A stretch of DNA of 6,539 nt from Planctomycetota bacterium (GCA_030614245.1 JAUWKK010000168.1:1-6539); one strand, 5' to 3'. Shown: positions 1 to 6,108, counted from the stretch's first letter. A program made the numbers and translations. The notes: generated from the letters alone by a model not told the origin.

Positions 1-1116
1 CAGGGTTCGTTTATTGTCCCCGAAGCTCCTTTTGCCAACCAGAACAAAAAACCTGCTGTTAACACGTGGGAGTATCGCTCGTACGCCACCGGCGAGCGCG
101 CGATCATGAAATCGCCGCTGGTCGGCCCCGACGGCACAATATACTTCGGCTGCAATGACGGGCATTGTTATGCCGTCTCGCCCGAACTCAAGCAGCTCTG
201 GAGGACTCCTCTGGACAACATTGATCGTGCTGGAATCAAGGAACTCTTGGAGAAACGCAAGAAGGGTGAGGAGCTGACCGACGAAGAAAAGGCCAAGCTC
301 AAGAAGTTCATGGTCCAGGCAACTCCGGCATTCGGCAAGGGCGGAAATATTCTGATCGGTTCGGATGACAACAAGCTCTTCGCCCTCAATCCGAACGACG
401 GCACAGTAGCCTGGACGTTCGAGACGCTGGGGGAGCCTGTCAACAAGAAGGACCCCCCGGGCGGCGACGTCCGGACGCGTCCGGCAGTCGCAGATGACGG
501 CACGATCTACTTCGGCTGCAACGACGGATACCTGTATGCTATCACGAAGGACGGGAAGGATCTGAAATGGAGGTTCAAGACCGGCGGCAAGATCATCTCC
601 GATCCGGTTGTTGGCTCGAACGGCACGATCTACTTCGGCTCGTGGGATTACAGTGTTTATGCGCTGAATCCTGACGGCAAGGTGAAATGGGCCATCGAGA
701 CGCCCGGCCCGGTTGAAGCCCGCGTCGCAATCGCGAGAGACGCCAACAACGAGGATGACGCCGTCTACATCGGTACCATCGGCCGGAGATACAGCCCCCT
801 TGTCAGGCGCCGTGTCGGCAGGAAGGGCGGCGAGATACTCGCCATAGGCGACCGCCATTTCCTGCTCAATATCAATCTCGAAAGCAAAGAAGCAGTCGTC
901 GAGGATAACCTGCGGTTCTGGGCGTGGTACTTCAAGGCGAAGCAGCTGGATACGATCAAGGTGCTGCCGTCGGGCGACAGGCCGCGCCGCCGCAGGCCCG
1001 CACCCCGCCGGAGGACGCCGCCGAAGCGTGGAGCCGGGACGACGCCGAAGTATGCGCCCCGCCCCGGATCGGGCAGGACACCGACGCCTGTGCCAGATGT
1101 CATAGAGGAAAGATAA
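1..1116 (+). CDS. PQQ-like beta-propeller repeat protein, 5' end missing
   Basis: The frame is open from the first base of the window, so this is the C-terminal 371 residues of a longer protein; the ATG at 106 is internal. It shows PQQ/BamB-type propeller repeats. The blade motif (G/D)GTIYFG(C/S)-x-D-x-x-(V/L)YA(L/I/V) appears at about residues 44, 166 and 207, with a variant GNILIGSDDNKLFALNPNDG at 114 and a weak DDAVYIGTIG strand near 250. W-strands such as LKWRFKTGG, VKWAIETPG and VAWTFETLG lie between them. A charged, probably helical insertion (about residues 75-104) interrupts the propeller after the first visible blade. The last 50 or so residues are a basic Arg/Pro-rich tail. Such propellers usually act outside the cytoplasm as scaffolds, binding domains or quinoprotein enzymes. 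The N-terminus that would show a signal peptide is outside the window, and I see no heme or PQQ-ligand signature, so catalysis is not supported. It lies 146 bases upstream of, and in the same direction as, the large membrane protein gene. Confidence 0.86.
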   Translation, partial: QGSFIVPEAPFANQNKKPAVNTWEYRSYATGERAIMKSPLVGPDGTIYFGCNDGHCYAVSPELKQLWRTPLDNIDRAGIKELLEKRKKGEELTDEEKAKLKKFMVQATPAFGKGGNILIGSDDNKLFALNPNDGTVAWTFETLGEPVNKKDPPGGDVRTRPAVADDGTIYFGCNDGYLYAITKDGKDLKWRFKTGGKIISDPVVGSNGTIYFGSWDYSVYALNPDGKVKWAIETPGPVEARVAIARDANNEDDAVYIGTIGRRYSPLVRRRVGRKGGEILAIGDRHFLLNINLESKEAVVEDNLRFWAWYFKAKQLDTIKVLPSGDRPRRRRPAPRRRTPPKRGAGTTPKYAPRPGSGRTPTPVPDVIEER

Positions 1117-1159
1117 CAGCGGCAATCACAGGATAGATGCAGCCACATGTGGAGCAGTC

Positions 1160-1187
1160 GTAGGGGCGGTTCGCGAACCGCCCTTAC
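1160..1187. repeat. Perfect-loop palindromic hairpin between the propeller and membrane-protein genes
   Basis: The arms GTAGGGGCGGTT and AACCGCCCTTAC form a 12-bp stem with a single G-T wobble, around the self-complementary centre CGCG. It starts 44 bases after the propeller stop codon. No T-run follows (the next bases are ATTGATTGG), so it is not a canonical intrinsic terminator. Its shape resembles mobile REP-like intergenic palindromes, and I have an unverified impression that this GGGGCGGTTCGCGAACCGCCC type recurs in other environmental genomes. It could still attenuate read-through or protect the upstream mRNA. Confidence 0.75.
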
Positions 1188-1194
1188 ATTGATT

Positions 1195-1206
1195 GGCAGG
1201 CCTGCC
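1195..1206. repeat. 12-bp perfect palindrome GGCAGGCCTGCC
   Basis: This perfect self-complementary 12-mer follows the previous hairpin by seven bases and ends 57 bases before the ATG of the membrane protein gene. Its half-site GGCAGGC recurs in the stem-loop at 4373-4391, at the other end of the same gene, where it has a TTC loop. It could be an operator-like site, part of a repeat element, or chance in GC-rich DNA. Confidence 0.45.
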
Positions 1207-1251
1207 CCACATTGGGCGCAGTTCGACCGAACGGAACTTGGCAACTCTGCC

Positions 1252-1256
1252 GGGAG
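1252..1256 (+). promoter_or_regulatory. Ribosome binding site GGGAG of the membrane-protein gene
   Basis: GGGAG lies six bases before the ATG at 1263 and decides the start. The frame is also open from a TTG at 1212, but no comparable site precedes that codon, and starting there would put a polar stretch of 17 residues ahead of the first membrane segment. Confidence 0.7.
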
Positions 1257-1262
1257 CTGGCA

Positions 1263-4200
1263 ATGTTACTATGGATGGCGGTTTTCTGTGCTTCGATGAC
1301 CTGGCTGTTCTCGATGGAGTTCTATTGGGTCTACTGGATCGATCGGGGCAACGATTATCCCGATGTACACCTGCCGTGGTTTGTGATCATCCTGATCATA
1401 GCGGCTTTAGGCTTTGCAAAGCGGGGCCTGCGCAGCCTGCATGGGGCGCCTCTGTGGGATGAGTCCGGCGGCGGCCCGAAGATGGCGGCCGGCTGGCTGC
1501 TCGCGATCGCGCCGGCTGCACTTGCAGCGCGCATACTGCCCTGGCCGTACAACCTCGGCCCGTGGATACTGGCCGCGGCACTGCTTATCACATGGTGGGC
1601 AGCCCGGAAGGAATTCTCCAGGGCTTACCTCTGGGGCCTGGGAGGAATGCTCATCGGAGCAATCCTCTCCGTGCAGATACCGATCGCCCACTATTACCTC
1701 ACGCTCGAGGCCAAAAACCACAACGTCAGGTACGTCGATTCGGCTGTGTATTATATCTTGAACTTCCTGGGCATATCGGCAAGCAAGGGCGACGGCGTGG
1801 TGGGCGTTACCATGATGCGCAGGCTGCACCCGTTCTCGGCAACCTGGGAGAAACTCGGCGCCGTGGCGATGCTCTACTTCCTCGTCGGCGGGGTCGTGTT
1901 GTTCGTGCTGTTCCGGCGCGTGACCACCTCGGCGGGCGGACGGAGCGAACGCACGACGCTCGGCAGCCTGTCTGGCAGGACGTTCGTGATGTTCCTCACG
2001 GGAGCGATATATTGCGTCCTGCGCTACGCCGCAATGATAATGGCGTTCGTCTACCTGATGTATTTCGTCGGGTACTCTGAAGAGGTATCGCGGATAGACG
2101 TCTTCTACAGCCCGCTGTGGATGACGCTGAGCTTCGTTCCGCTGGTGTTTGTGGCAAAGATGCTCTTCCCGCCGCCGGAGCCCGGTGAGGGCGGAGCCGC
2201 GCCCGGTCTCTCGCCGTTGGCCTCGAAAGTCTCCGCCGGCCTGGCATCGGCGAAGCTGTCGCGGCTCGAATGGCGCATAGTCCTGGCACTCTCTGCCGCC
2301 GCGTTCCTGATGGTCGGCTACCACGGATATCACGAACACGGCACGCTCAAGGAAGGCCGAGTGCTCTTCGACGAAGGACACAGCGGCTGGGAAAAGAGCC
2401 ATCGGCCATTCAACAAGAAATTCTACGGCCACGAATCGACTTATAACTTCGCATGCCTCCTGGATTATCTGACAAAATACTACCGCGTGCAATCCAACAC
2501 GATCCGCGAGTATTGCGAGCCGCTGGCGAAGCTCGAACGCAAGATGTGGGATACCGGCAGCATCGCGGCCGACGAATTCAAAACCGCGCTGCAGAAAATC
2601 CGCTCCGATCAGCCGGAATACTACAAACAGCCGGCGCAAGACGTCCTACGAATGCTCGAACAGGGTGCTGTGCGCGAGCCCACTCGGGTCTTCGAGGAGC
2701 TGATGTTTCAGATGGAACGCGACGCAACTCCCAGGCTGACGAGGGAACTTCTCGACGATTACGACGTGCTGCTCCTCAAGAACACTTCATACGCATACAA
2801 CAAGCAGGAACTGGAGGATATCCGGAGTTGGGTCAGTGATGGCGGAGGCCTGTACGTGATAGGCGAGCACACCAACGTCTTCGGAAACACTACGCCCGTG
2901 AACGAACTGGTCGAGCCGTTCGGGTTCAGAGTCCGCTACGATTGCCTCTTCGAGGTGGACGATCTGATAAGGTTCGAGCAGGTGGTGAAAGCCTGGCGAC
3001 TGCTCCCGCATCCCGTCGCTCAGCATCTGCCCAACGGGGAATTCCGCTGCGCGGTTGCATGTTCGATCGAGCCATTGACTTACGGCGCCTCTACAGTTCT
3101 GCGCGGACCGCATACCAGAAGTATCGTGGCCGACTATCACATGAGCAACTTCTACCCGCGCGTCAATTCCAACGTCGAGAACTCGTTCGGCTCTTTCGTC
3201 CAGACCCTCACCGTGCCCTACGGAGCGGGGCGGGTCTGCGCTTTCGGCGACAGCACGACGCTCTCCAACTTCGGACTGTACTTCCCCGGCCGGAGCGAAC
3301 TGTTGATATCCAGTATTGATTGGGTGAATCGCAAGGCGCGCTTCTGGTGGCTCAACGGTCTGTTTGCAATCGCGGCGCTCGTCTTGACGGTGGTGGCCCT
3401 CTGCAGCGCATACGGCGATCCCGCCCCCACACAGAGCAGCCGGAGCGGCTTTATGATCGCCTGTGTTGTCGGAGCGCTCTTATGCGGAACATTGAGCGCC
3501 TCGTTCTTCACGTGGTTCAACCGTGTCAATTATCCTTTCCCTCAGCCCAGGCCGGCGGTGCAGAAAACCTTCCGGAGGGTCAACTTCGAGAGGGAGTACT
3601 CGAACTACTTCATGCCGGTTCGCCGGTTCGTCCGCAAGACCGATGAGGCTCACCAGATATTCTTCGAGTGGGTCGCTCGCACCGGCAGGTATCCGTTCAT
3701 AAAGAACACCCTCGACGAGGCAATGGCGGACGGTGACCTGGTCGTCATCTCCCGCCCGACGAAAGTCTTCACCGCGACCGATATCGAGAAGATCAAGCAC
3801 TACATCTCTGAGGGCGGCAACGTGTTCTTGATGGACGACCCCGACAACGCGAAGTCCTCGTCGAATACACTATTGCGCGAGTTCGGCATCCGGATGGAAC
3901 GCAAGCTGACGCCTATGGGCCCATGCACCGCCCGCAGCGAAAGCGGCAGTTTCAGCATCCGCCTGCCCGGCGCGTTCCGCTTGCACTGTAATGCTGATGC
4001 AAAAGACACCGATGTGCTGCTGACGGCCCAGGACACCACATCCCGTTCGGCCAAGAAAGAAGCCGTCGTCATGCTGCGCAAGAAATACCGCGATGGTCAA
4101 CTCGTCGTGCTCAGCGGCGGGGGTATCTTCACCGACAAGGGAATGGGCAACCGCGACAACAAGAAGCCGAGCACAATAGACCTGAATACCTACCACTTGG

Positions 4201-4349
4201 AATATGACATCATCGAGTGCCTGACCGACCCCGAAGAAGACATCTACAAACGGCTCAACAAGCCGTCCCGTGCGAAAGCAGCCCTGAAGAAGCCACCCTC
4301 GAAAGCCCCGGAAGCACGACGCCTCAAGGCCCCGGCCCCCAAGAAGTGA
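1263..4349 (+). CDS. Large membrane protein: exosortase-like multi-span N-terminus fused to two GATase-like (GldG/IFT52/DUF4350-like) modules
   Basis: The protein has 1028 residues. About nine hydrophobic segments lie in residues 1-358, at roughly 2-25, 35-52, 75-90, 96-113, 120-142, 195-220, 238-270, 281-300 and 335-355. The order of features recalls exosortases: an aromatic entry with NDYPDVHLPW, then IPIAHYYL, then AVYYILNFLGI before a helix, then CVLRY at residues 251-255. The position of the exosortase Cys holds Ser (PFSATW, S192), and no matching His follows R254. Module 1 (about 366-690) carries DEGHSGWE (370-377), YGHESTYN (388-395), DVLLLKN (501) and VIGEHTN (532-538), then EPFGFRVRYD. 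Two membrane segments follow (about 695-717 and 728-752). Module 2 (about 770-965) repeats the scheme with DLVVISRP (825), GGNVFLMDDPDN (850-861) and REFGIRM. The end is a Lys/Pro/Ala-rich tail. Neither module has the GxCxG nucleophile elbow of true glutamine amidotransferases, so a binding or sensing role at the membrane is more likely than hydrolysis. Function is unknown; a link to the upstream propeller gene is inferred from direction only. Confidence 0.9.
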   Translation: MLLWMAVFCASMTWLFSMEFYWVYWIDRGNDYPDVHLPWFVIILIIAALGFAKRGLRSLHGAPLWDESGGGPKMAAGWLLAIAPAALAARILPWPYNLGPWILAAALLITWWAARKEFSRAYLWGLGGMLIGAILSVQIPIAHYYLTLEAKNHNVRYVDSAVYYILNFLGISASKGDGVVGVTMMRRLHPFSATWEKLGAVAMLYFLVGGVVLFVLFRRVTTSAGGRSERTTLGSLSGRTFVMFLTGAIYCVLRYAAMIMAFVYLMYFVGYSEEVSRIDVFYSPLWMTLSFVPLVFVAKMLFPPPEPGEGGAAPGLSPLASKVSAGLASAKLSRLEWRIVLALSAAAFLMVGYHGYHEHGTLKEGRVLFDEGHSGWEKSHRPFNKKFYGHESTYNFACLLDYLTKYYRVQSNTIREYCEPLAKLERKMWDTGSIAADEFKTALQKIRSDQPEYYKQPAQDVLRMLEQGAVREPTRVFEELMFQMERDATPRLTRELLDDYDVLLLKNTSYAYNKQELEDIRSWVSDGGGLYVIGEHTNVFGNTTPVNELVEPFGFRVRYDCLFEVDDLIRFEQVVKAWRLLPHPVAQHLPNGEFRCAVACSIEPLTYGASTVLRGPHTRSIVADYHMSNFYPRVNSNVENSFGSFVQTLTVPYGAGRVCAFGDSTTLSNFGLYFPGRSELLISSIDWVNRKARFWWLNGLFAIAALVLTVVALCSAYGDPAPTQSSRSGFMIACVVGALLCGTLSASFFTWFNRVNYPFPQPRPAVQKTFRRVNFEREYSNYFMPVRRFVRKTDEAHQIFFEWVARTGRYPFIKNTLDEAMADGDLVVISRPTKVFTATDIEKIKHYISEGGNVFLMDDPDNAKSSSNTLLREFGIRMERKLTPMGPCTARSESGSFSIRLPGAFRLHCNADAKDTDVLLTAQDTTSRSAKKEAVVMLRKKYRDGQLVVLSGGGIFTDKGMGNRDNKKPSTIDLNTYHLEYDIIECLTDPEEDIYKRLNKPSRAKAALKKPPSKAPEARRLKAPAPKK

Positions 4350-4372
4350 CCACGGGCCACCGGCCGGGGTGG

Positions 4373-4391
4373 GGCAGGCTTTCAGCCTGCC
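4373..4391. terminator. Stem-loop between convergent membrane-protein and nth genes
   Basis: The perfect 8-bp arms GGCAGGCT and AGCCTGCC with a TTC loop lie in the 53-base gap between two convergent stop codons (4349 on plus, 4403 on minus). A symmetric stem there could end transcription from both sides. Neither strand shows a proper T-run after the stem (AATCAATTCAATT on the plus side), so this is a position-based call; a factor-dependent end or an inserted repeat is equally possible. Confidence 0.45.
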
Positions 4392-4402
4392 AATCAATTC
4401 AA

Positions 4403-5077
4403 TTAGCAGCCTGCATAGGCTGCTCCACCGCCATAGGGGCAATATCTCCTGATCTCGCACAAGAGGCACTTCGGCTTGCGTGCGGGACACACGGCCCGGC
4501 CGTGGGCACCCAACAGATGCGCGAACATCGTCCAATCCTTCTTCGGCACGATCTCCATCAGCTCGAGCACTATCTTGTCCGCGTATTTCTTCTCGACGTT
4601 ATTCGCTGATGCCAGTTCCAGCCTGCCGCACAGGCGGATGACGTGAGTGTCGACGGCTATACCCGGGATGCCCAGTGCGTTCCCGAGGACGACGTTCGCC
4701 GTCTTGCGCCCGACGCCTGGCAGCTTCGACATCGCCGTGACGTCAGCGGGCAGTTCGCCGCTGTAATTCTCGACCAGCTCCGAGCACGCGGCCTTAACCG
4801 ATTTCGCCTTGTTGCGGAAGAATCCGCAGGGCCGGAAGAGCTTCTCCAGCGTCGACGTGCGGGCCCTTGCATAGTCCCCCGCCGTCTGGTATTTCTCAAA
4901 AATCTCCGGCGTCGTCTTGTTCACCCGTTCATCGGTGCACTGCGCCGACAGGATAGTGGCCACCAGCAGCTCGATCGGATTGGAATAGTCGAGCCGGCAC
5001 CGCGCATCGGGGTATTCCTTCCGCAGAACGGCGATGATCCGCCGAACGCGCTTCTTCCTGTCTGTTGTCGATTCCAT
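4403..5077 (-). CDS. nth: Endonuclease III (bifunctional DNA glycosylase/AP lyase)
   Basis: The product has 224 residues, near the roughly 211 of E. coli Nth. Endonuclease III removes oxidised pyrimidines from DNA and nicks the abasic site by beta-elimination, starting base excision repair in the cytoplasm. The helix-hairpin-helix LPGVGRKTANVVL (119-131) contains the Schiff-base lysine K125, and the catalytic aspartate D143 is in AVDTHV; the 18-residue spacing equals that of E. coli K120/D138. LLVATILSAQCTDERVN (38-54) is the usual substrate-side segment. The 4Fe-4S loop fits CX6CX2CX5C exactly, with C197, C204, C207 and C213. The start is the ATG at 5077, six bases after GGGGAG; the frame stays open further upstream, but an extension would run over the methyltransferase promoter and start. 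The last 11 residues (PYGGGAAYAGC) look like a non-conserved extension overlapping an inverted repeat. It is convergent with the membrane-protein gene and divergent from the methyltransferase gene. Confidence 0.97.
   Translation of the reverse strand: MESTTDRKKRVRRIIAVLRKEYPDARCRLDYSNPIELLVATILSAQCTDERVNKTTPEIFEKYQTAGDYARARTSTLEKLFRPCGFFRNKAKSVKAACSELVENYSGELPADVTAMSKLPGVGRKTANVVLGNALGIPGIAVDTHVIRLCGRLELASANNVEKKYADKIVLELMEIVPKKDWTMFAHLLGAHGRAVCPARKPKCLLCEIRRYCPYGGGAAYAGC
4405..4424. repeat. Inverted repeat overlapping the 3' end of nth
   Basis: The perfect 8-bp arms AGCAGCCT and AGGCTGCT flank GCAT. The element covers the last base of the nth stop codon and the codons for its last residues (AYAGC). 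It lies 13 bases from the stem-loop at 4373-4391 and shares the CAGCCTGC core with it. The two may be parts of one repeat that reached into the coding end of nth. Confidence 0.6.
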
Positions 5078-5083
5078 GGTCGA

Positions 5084-5089
5084 CTCCCC
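5084..5089 (-). promoter_or_regulatory. Ribosome binding site GGGGAG of nth
   Basis: Read on the minus strand, GGGGAG is six bases ahead of the ATG at 5077. It selects this codon over the in-frame upstream starts and gives a protein of normal Nth length. Confidence 0.8.
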
Positions 5090-5122
5090 ACAATGGATGC
5101 ATTCTCCAATACGGATGCGCCA

Positions 5123-5151
5123 AGGATAACGGCCGAACCATCCCAACGCAA
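5123..5151 (-). promoter_or_regulatory. Weak candidate sigma70-type promoter for nth
   Basis: On the minus strand TTGCGT (5151-5146) and TATCCT (5128-5123) are separated by 17 bases and would start transcription near 5116, about 39 bases before the ATG. The spacing is ideal, but the boxes match consensus at only about 3 and 4 of 6 positions, so this is a best guess within the divergent intergenic region. Confidence 0.3.
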
Positions 5152-5172
5152 TAGCCTGATCCGTCAGCGGGG

Positions 5173-5201
5173 TTGACATCACCTGCCGGGAGTGATATAG
5201 T
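5173..5201 (+). promoter_or_regulatory. Near-consensus sigma70-type promoter of the DNA methyltransferase gene
   Basis: TTGACA (5173-5178) matches the -35 consensus fully. The -10 box TATAGT (5196-5201) matches 5 of 6 and is preceded by TGA, giving an extended -10 element. The spacer is exactly 17 bases. Transcription would begin near 5208-5210, only about 13-15 bases before the TTG start codon, so the mRNA leader is barely longer than its ribosome binding site. No operator palindrome is evident around it, which suggests constitutive expression. Confidence 0.8.
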
Positions 5202-5212
5202 CCTGCTGCATC

Positions 5213-5217
5213 GGAGG
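5213..5217 (+). promoter_or_regulatory. Ribosome binding site GGAGG that fixes a TTG start
   Basis: GGAGG lies five bases before the TTG at 5223 and immediately after the predicted transcription start. The next possible start, GTG at 5238, would be 20 bases away, so TTG is the supported initiation codon. Confidence 0.8.
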
Positions 5218-5222
5218 CGCTG

Positions 5223-6050
5223 TTGACGAGAGCAAGAGTGATTCCAACCGACAGGATCATCTGCGGTGACGCGCTGGAGACCCTGCGCCTGCTCGAGCCC
5301 GAGACGGTGCACCTCGCGATCACGTCGCCCCCCTACAACCTGAGCAAGCCCTACGCCGAACATCACGACGAGATGAACTACTCCGAGTATCTCGACTGGA
5401 TGGCGAGCGTTTGGGCCGAGGTCAAGAGAGTGCTCGTCCCCGGCGGACGGCTCTGCATCAACATCGGCGAGAACAAGCGCCGGAATATCACGTACCCAAC
5501 GTTCAGCGCGTTCATCCAGCAGTGCATCGATGCCGGCTATCTCTATCGCGGCACGGTGATATGGAACAAGAACAGCGCCGCCAAGCATTGTGCGTGGGGA
5601 AGCTGGAACAGTGCGACCAATCCGCACATCGTCCCCAGGCACGAGTATATCATCGCATTCTCGAAGGATGATTTCCGGCTCGATGGAAAAAAAGAAGACT
5701 GCGACCTGGACAAGGACCTGTTCATGACGTGCACGCGCAGCGTGTGGCTGTTCGGCACCGAGAGCAAGACACGCATCGGCCATCCGGCCCCGTTCCCCAG
5801 GGAACTGCCCAACCGGCTGATCCAGTTCTATTCCTTCAAGGGCAACGTCGTGCTCGACATGTTCGCCGGCAGCGGCACGGTCGGAGTCGTCGCAAGGCTG
5901 CTCGGCAGGAAGTTCATCCTGATCGACAACTCCCGCGAATACTGCAAGCTGGCGCTCTCGCGCATCCAGTCCGAAGCCGGCCGAGGGCTCTTTGATGTCG
6001 ACGGCGGCGTGAAGGCCGAGATCATGGATATCGACGACCTGATTCAGTGA
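5223..6050 (+). CDS. Site-specific DNA methyltransferase, beta class (N4-cytosine or N6-adenine)
   Basis: This 275-residue enzyme transfers a methyl group from S-adenosylmethionine to an exocyclic amino group in DNA. The catalytic motif IV is TSPPYN (34-39) and the SAM-binding motif I is DMFAGSGT (212-219). This order, catalytic before cofactor site, defines the beta class (N6_N4_Mtase family). Other family marks are GDALETLRLLEPETVHLAIT at the start, LVPGGRLCINIGENK (71-85), the central WNKNSA...AWGSW segment (114-128), HEYIIAFSK (140-148), the HPAPFPRELPNRLI block (187-200) and IDNSREYCKLALSRI (234-248). SPPY is most common in N4-cytosine enzymes, but adenine enzymes with it exist, so the target base is open and the recognition site cannot be read. 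The start is TTG, set by GGAGG. It is divergent from nth with its own strong promoter. No restriction endonuclease is visible in the window, so it looks like an orphan modification enzyme here. Its stop codon lies inside a heptad repeat. Confidence 0.95.
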   Translation: MTRARVIPTDRIICGDALETLRLLEPETVHLAITSPPYNLSKPYAEHHDEMNYSEYLDWMASVWAEVKRVLVPGGRLCINIGENKRRNITYPTFSAFIQQCIDAGYLYRGTVIWNKNSAAKHCAWGSWNSATNPHIVPRHEYIIAFSKDDFRLDGKKEDCDLDKDLFMTCTRSVWLFGTESKTRIGHPAPFPRELPNRLIQFYSFKGNVVLDMFAGSGTVGVVARLLGRKFILIDNSREYCKLALSRIQSEAGRGLFDVDGGVKAEIMDIDDLIQ

Positions 6051-6079
6051 TCAGTGTTCAGTGGCCAGTGTTCAGTATC
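6045..6079. repeat. Five tandem CAGTGNN heptads overlapping the methyltransferase stop codon
   Basis: The units are CAGTGAT, CAGTGTT, CAGTGGC, CAGTGTT and CAGTATC, back to back with no gaps. The first unit supplies the final Gln codon (CAG) and the TGA stop of the methyltransferase. TCAGTA near the end (6072-6077) is complementary to TACTGA at 6096-6101, so the array may be one arm of a longer inverted structure. Heptads of this kind are familiar as intergenic micro-repeats in some environmental bacteria; that is memory, not a search. Confidence 0.75.
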
Positions 6080-6108
6080 ATCATTCTTGACTGCTTACTG
6101 ATAACAGC

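Noticed and set aside
1212..1262. Start of the membrane protein at the TTG at 1212
   Set aside because: It has no ribosome binding site and adds a polar stretch of 17 residues before the first membrane segment; ATG 1263 has GGGAG at six bases.
1407..2639. Long open frame of 410 codons on the minus strand
   Set aside because: It is antisense to the membrane protein gene in GC-rich DNA, low in recognisable motifs and rich in Arg/His as expected for a shadow frame.
5078..5323. N-terminal extension of Nth, including a GWFGRYPWR stretch that looks faintly like the W...PWR start of MutY
   Set aside because: It would overlap the methyltransferase start and promoter; the catalytic spacing and length are Nth-like from the ATG at 5077, which has its own GGGGAG site.
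4929..5783. Minus-strand open frame across nth and the methyltransferase
   Set aside because: It crosses two well-supported genes in a wrong frame and a consensus promoter.
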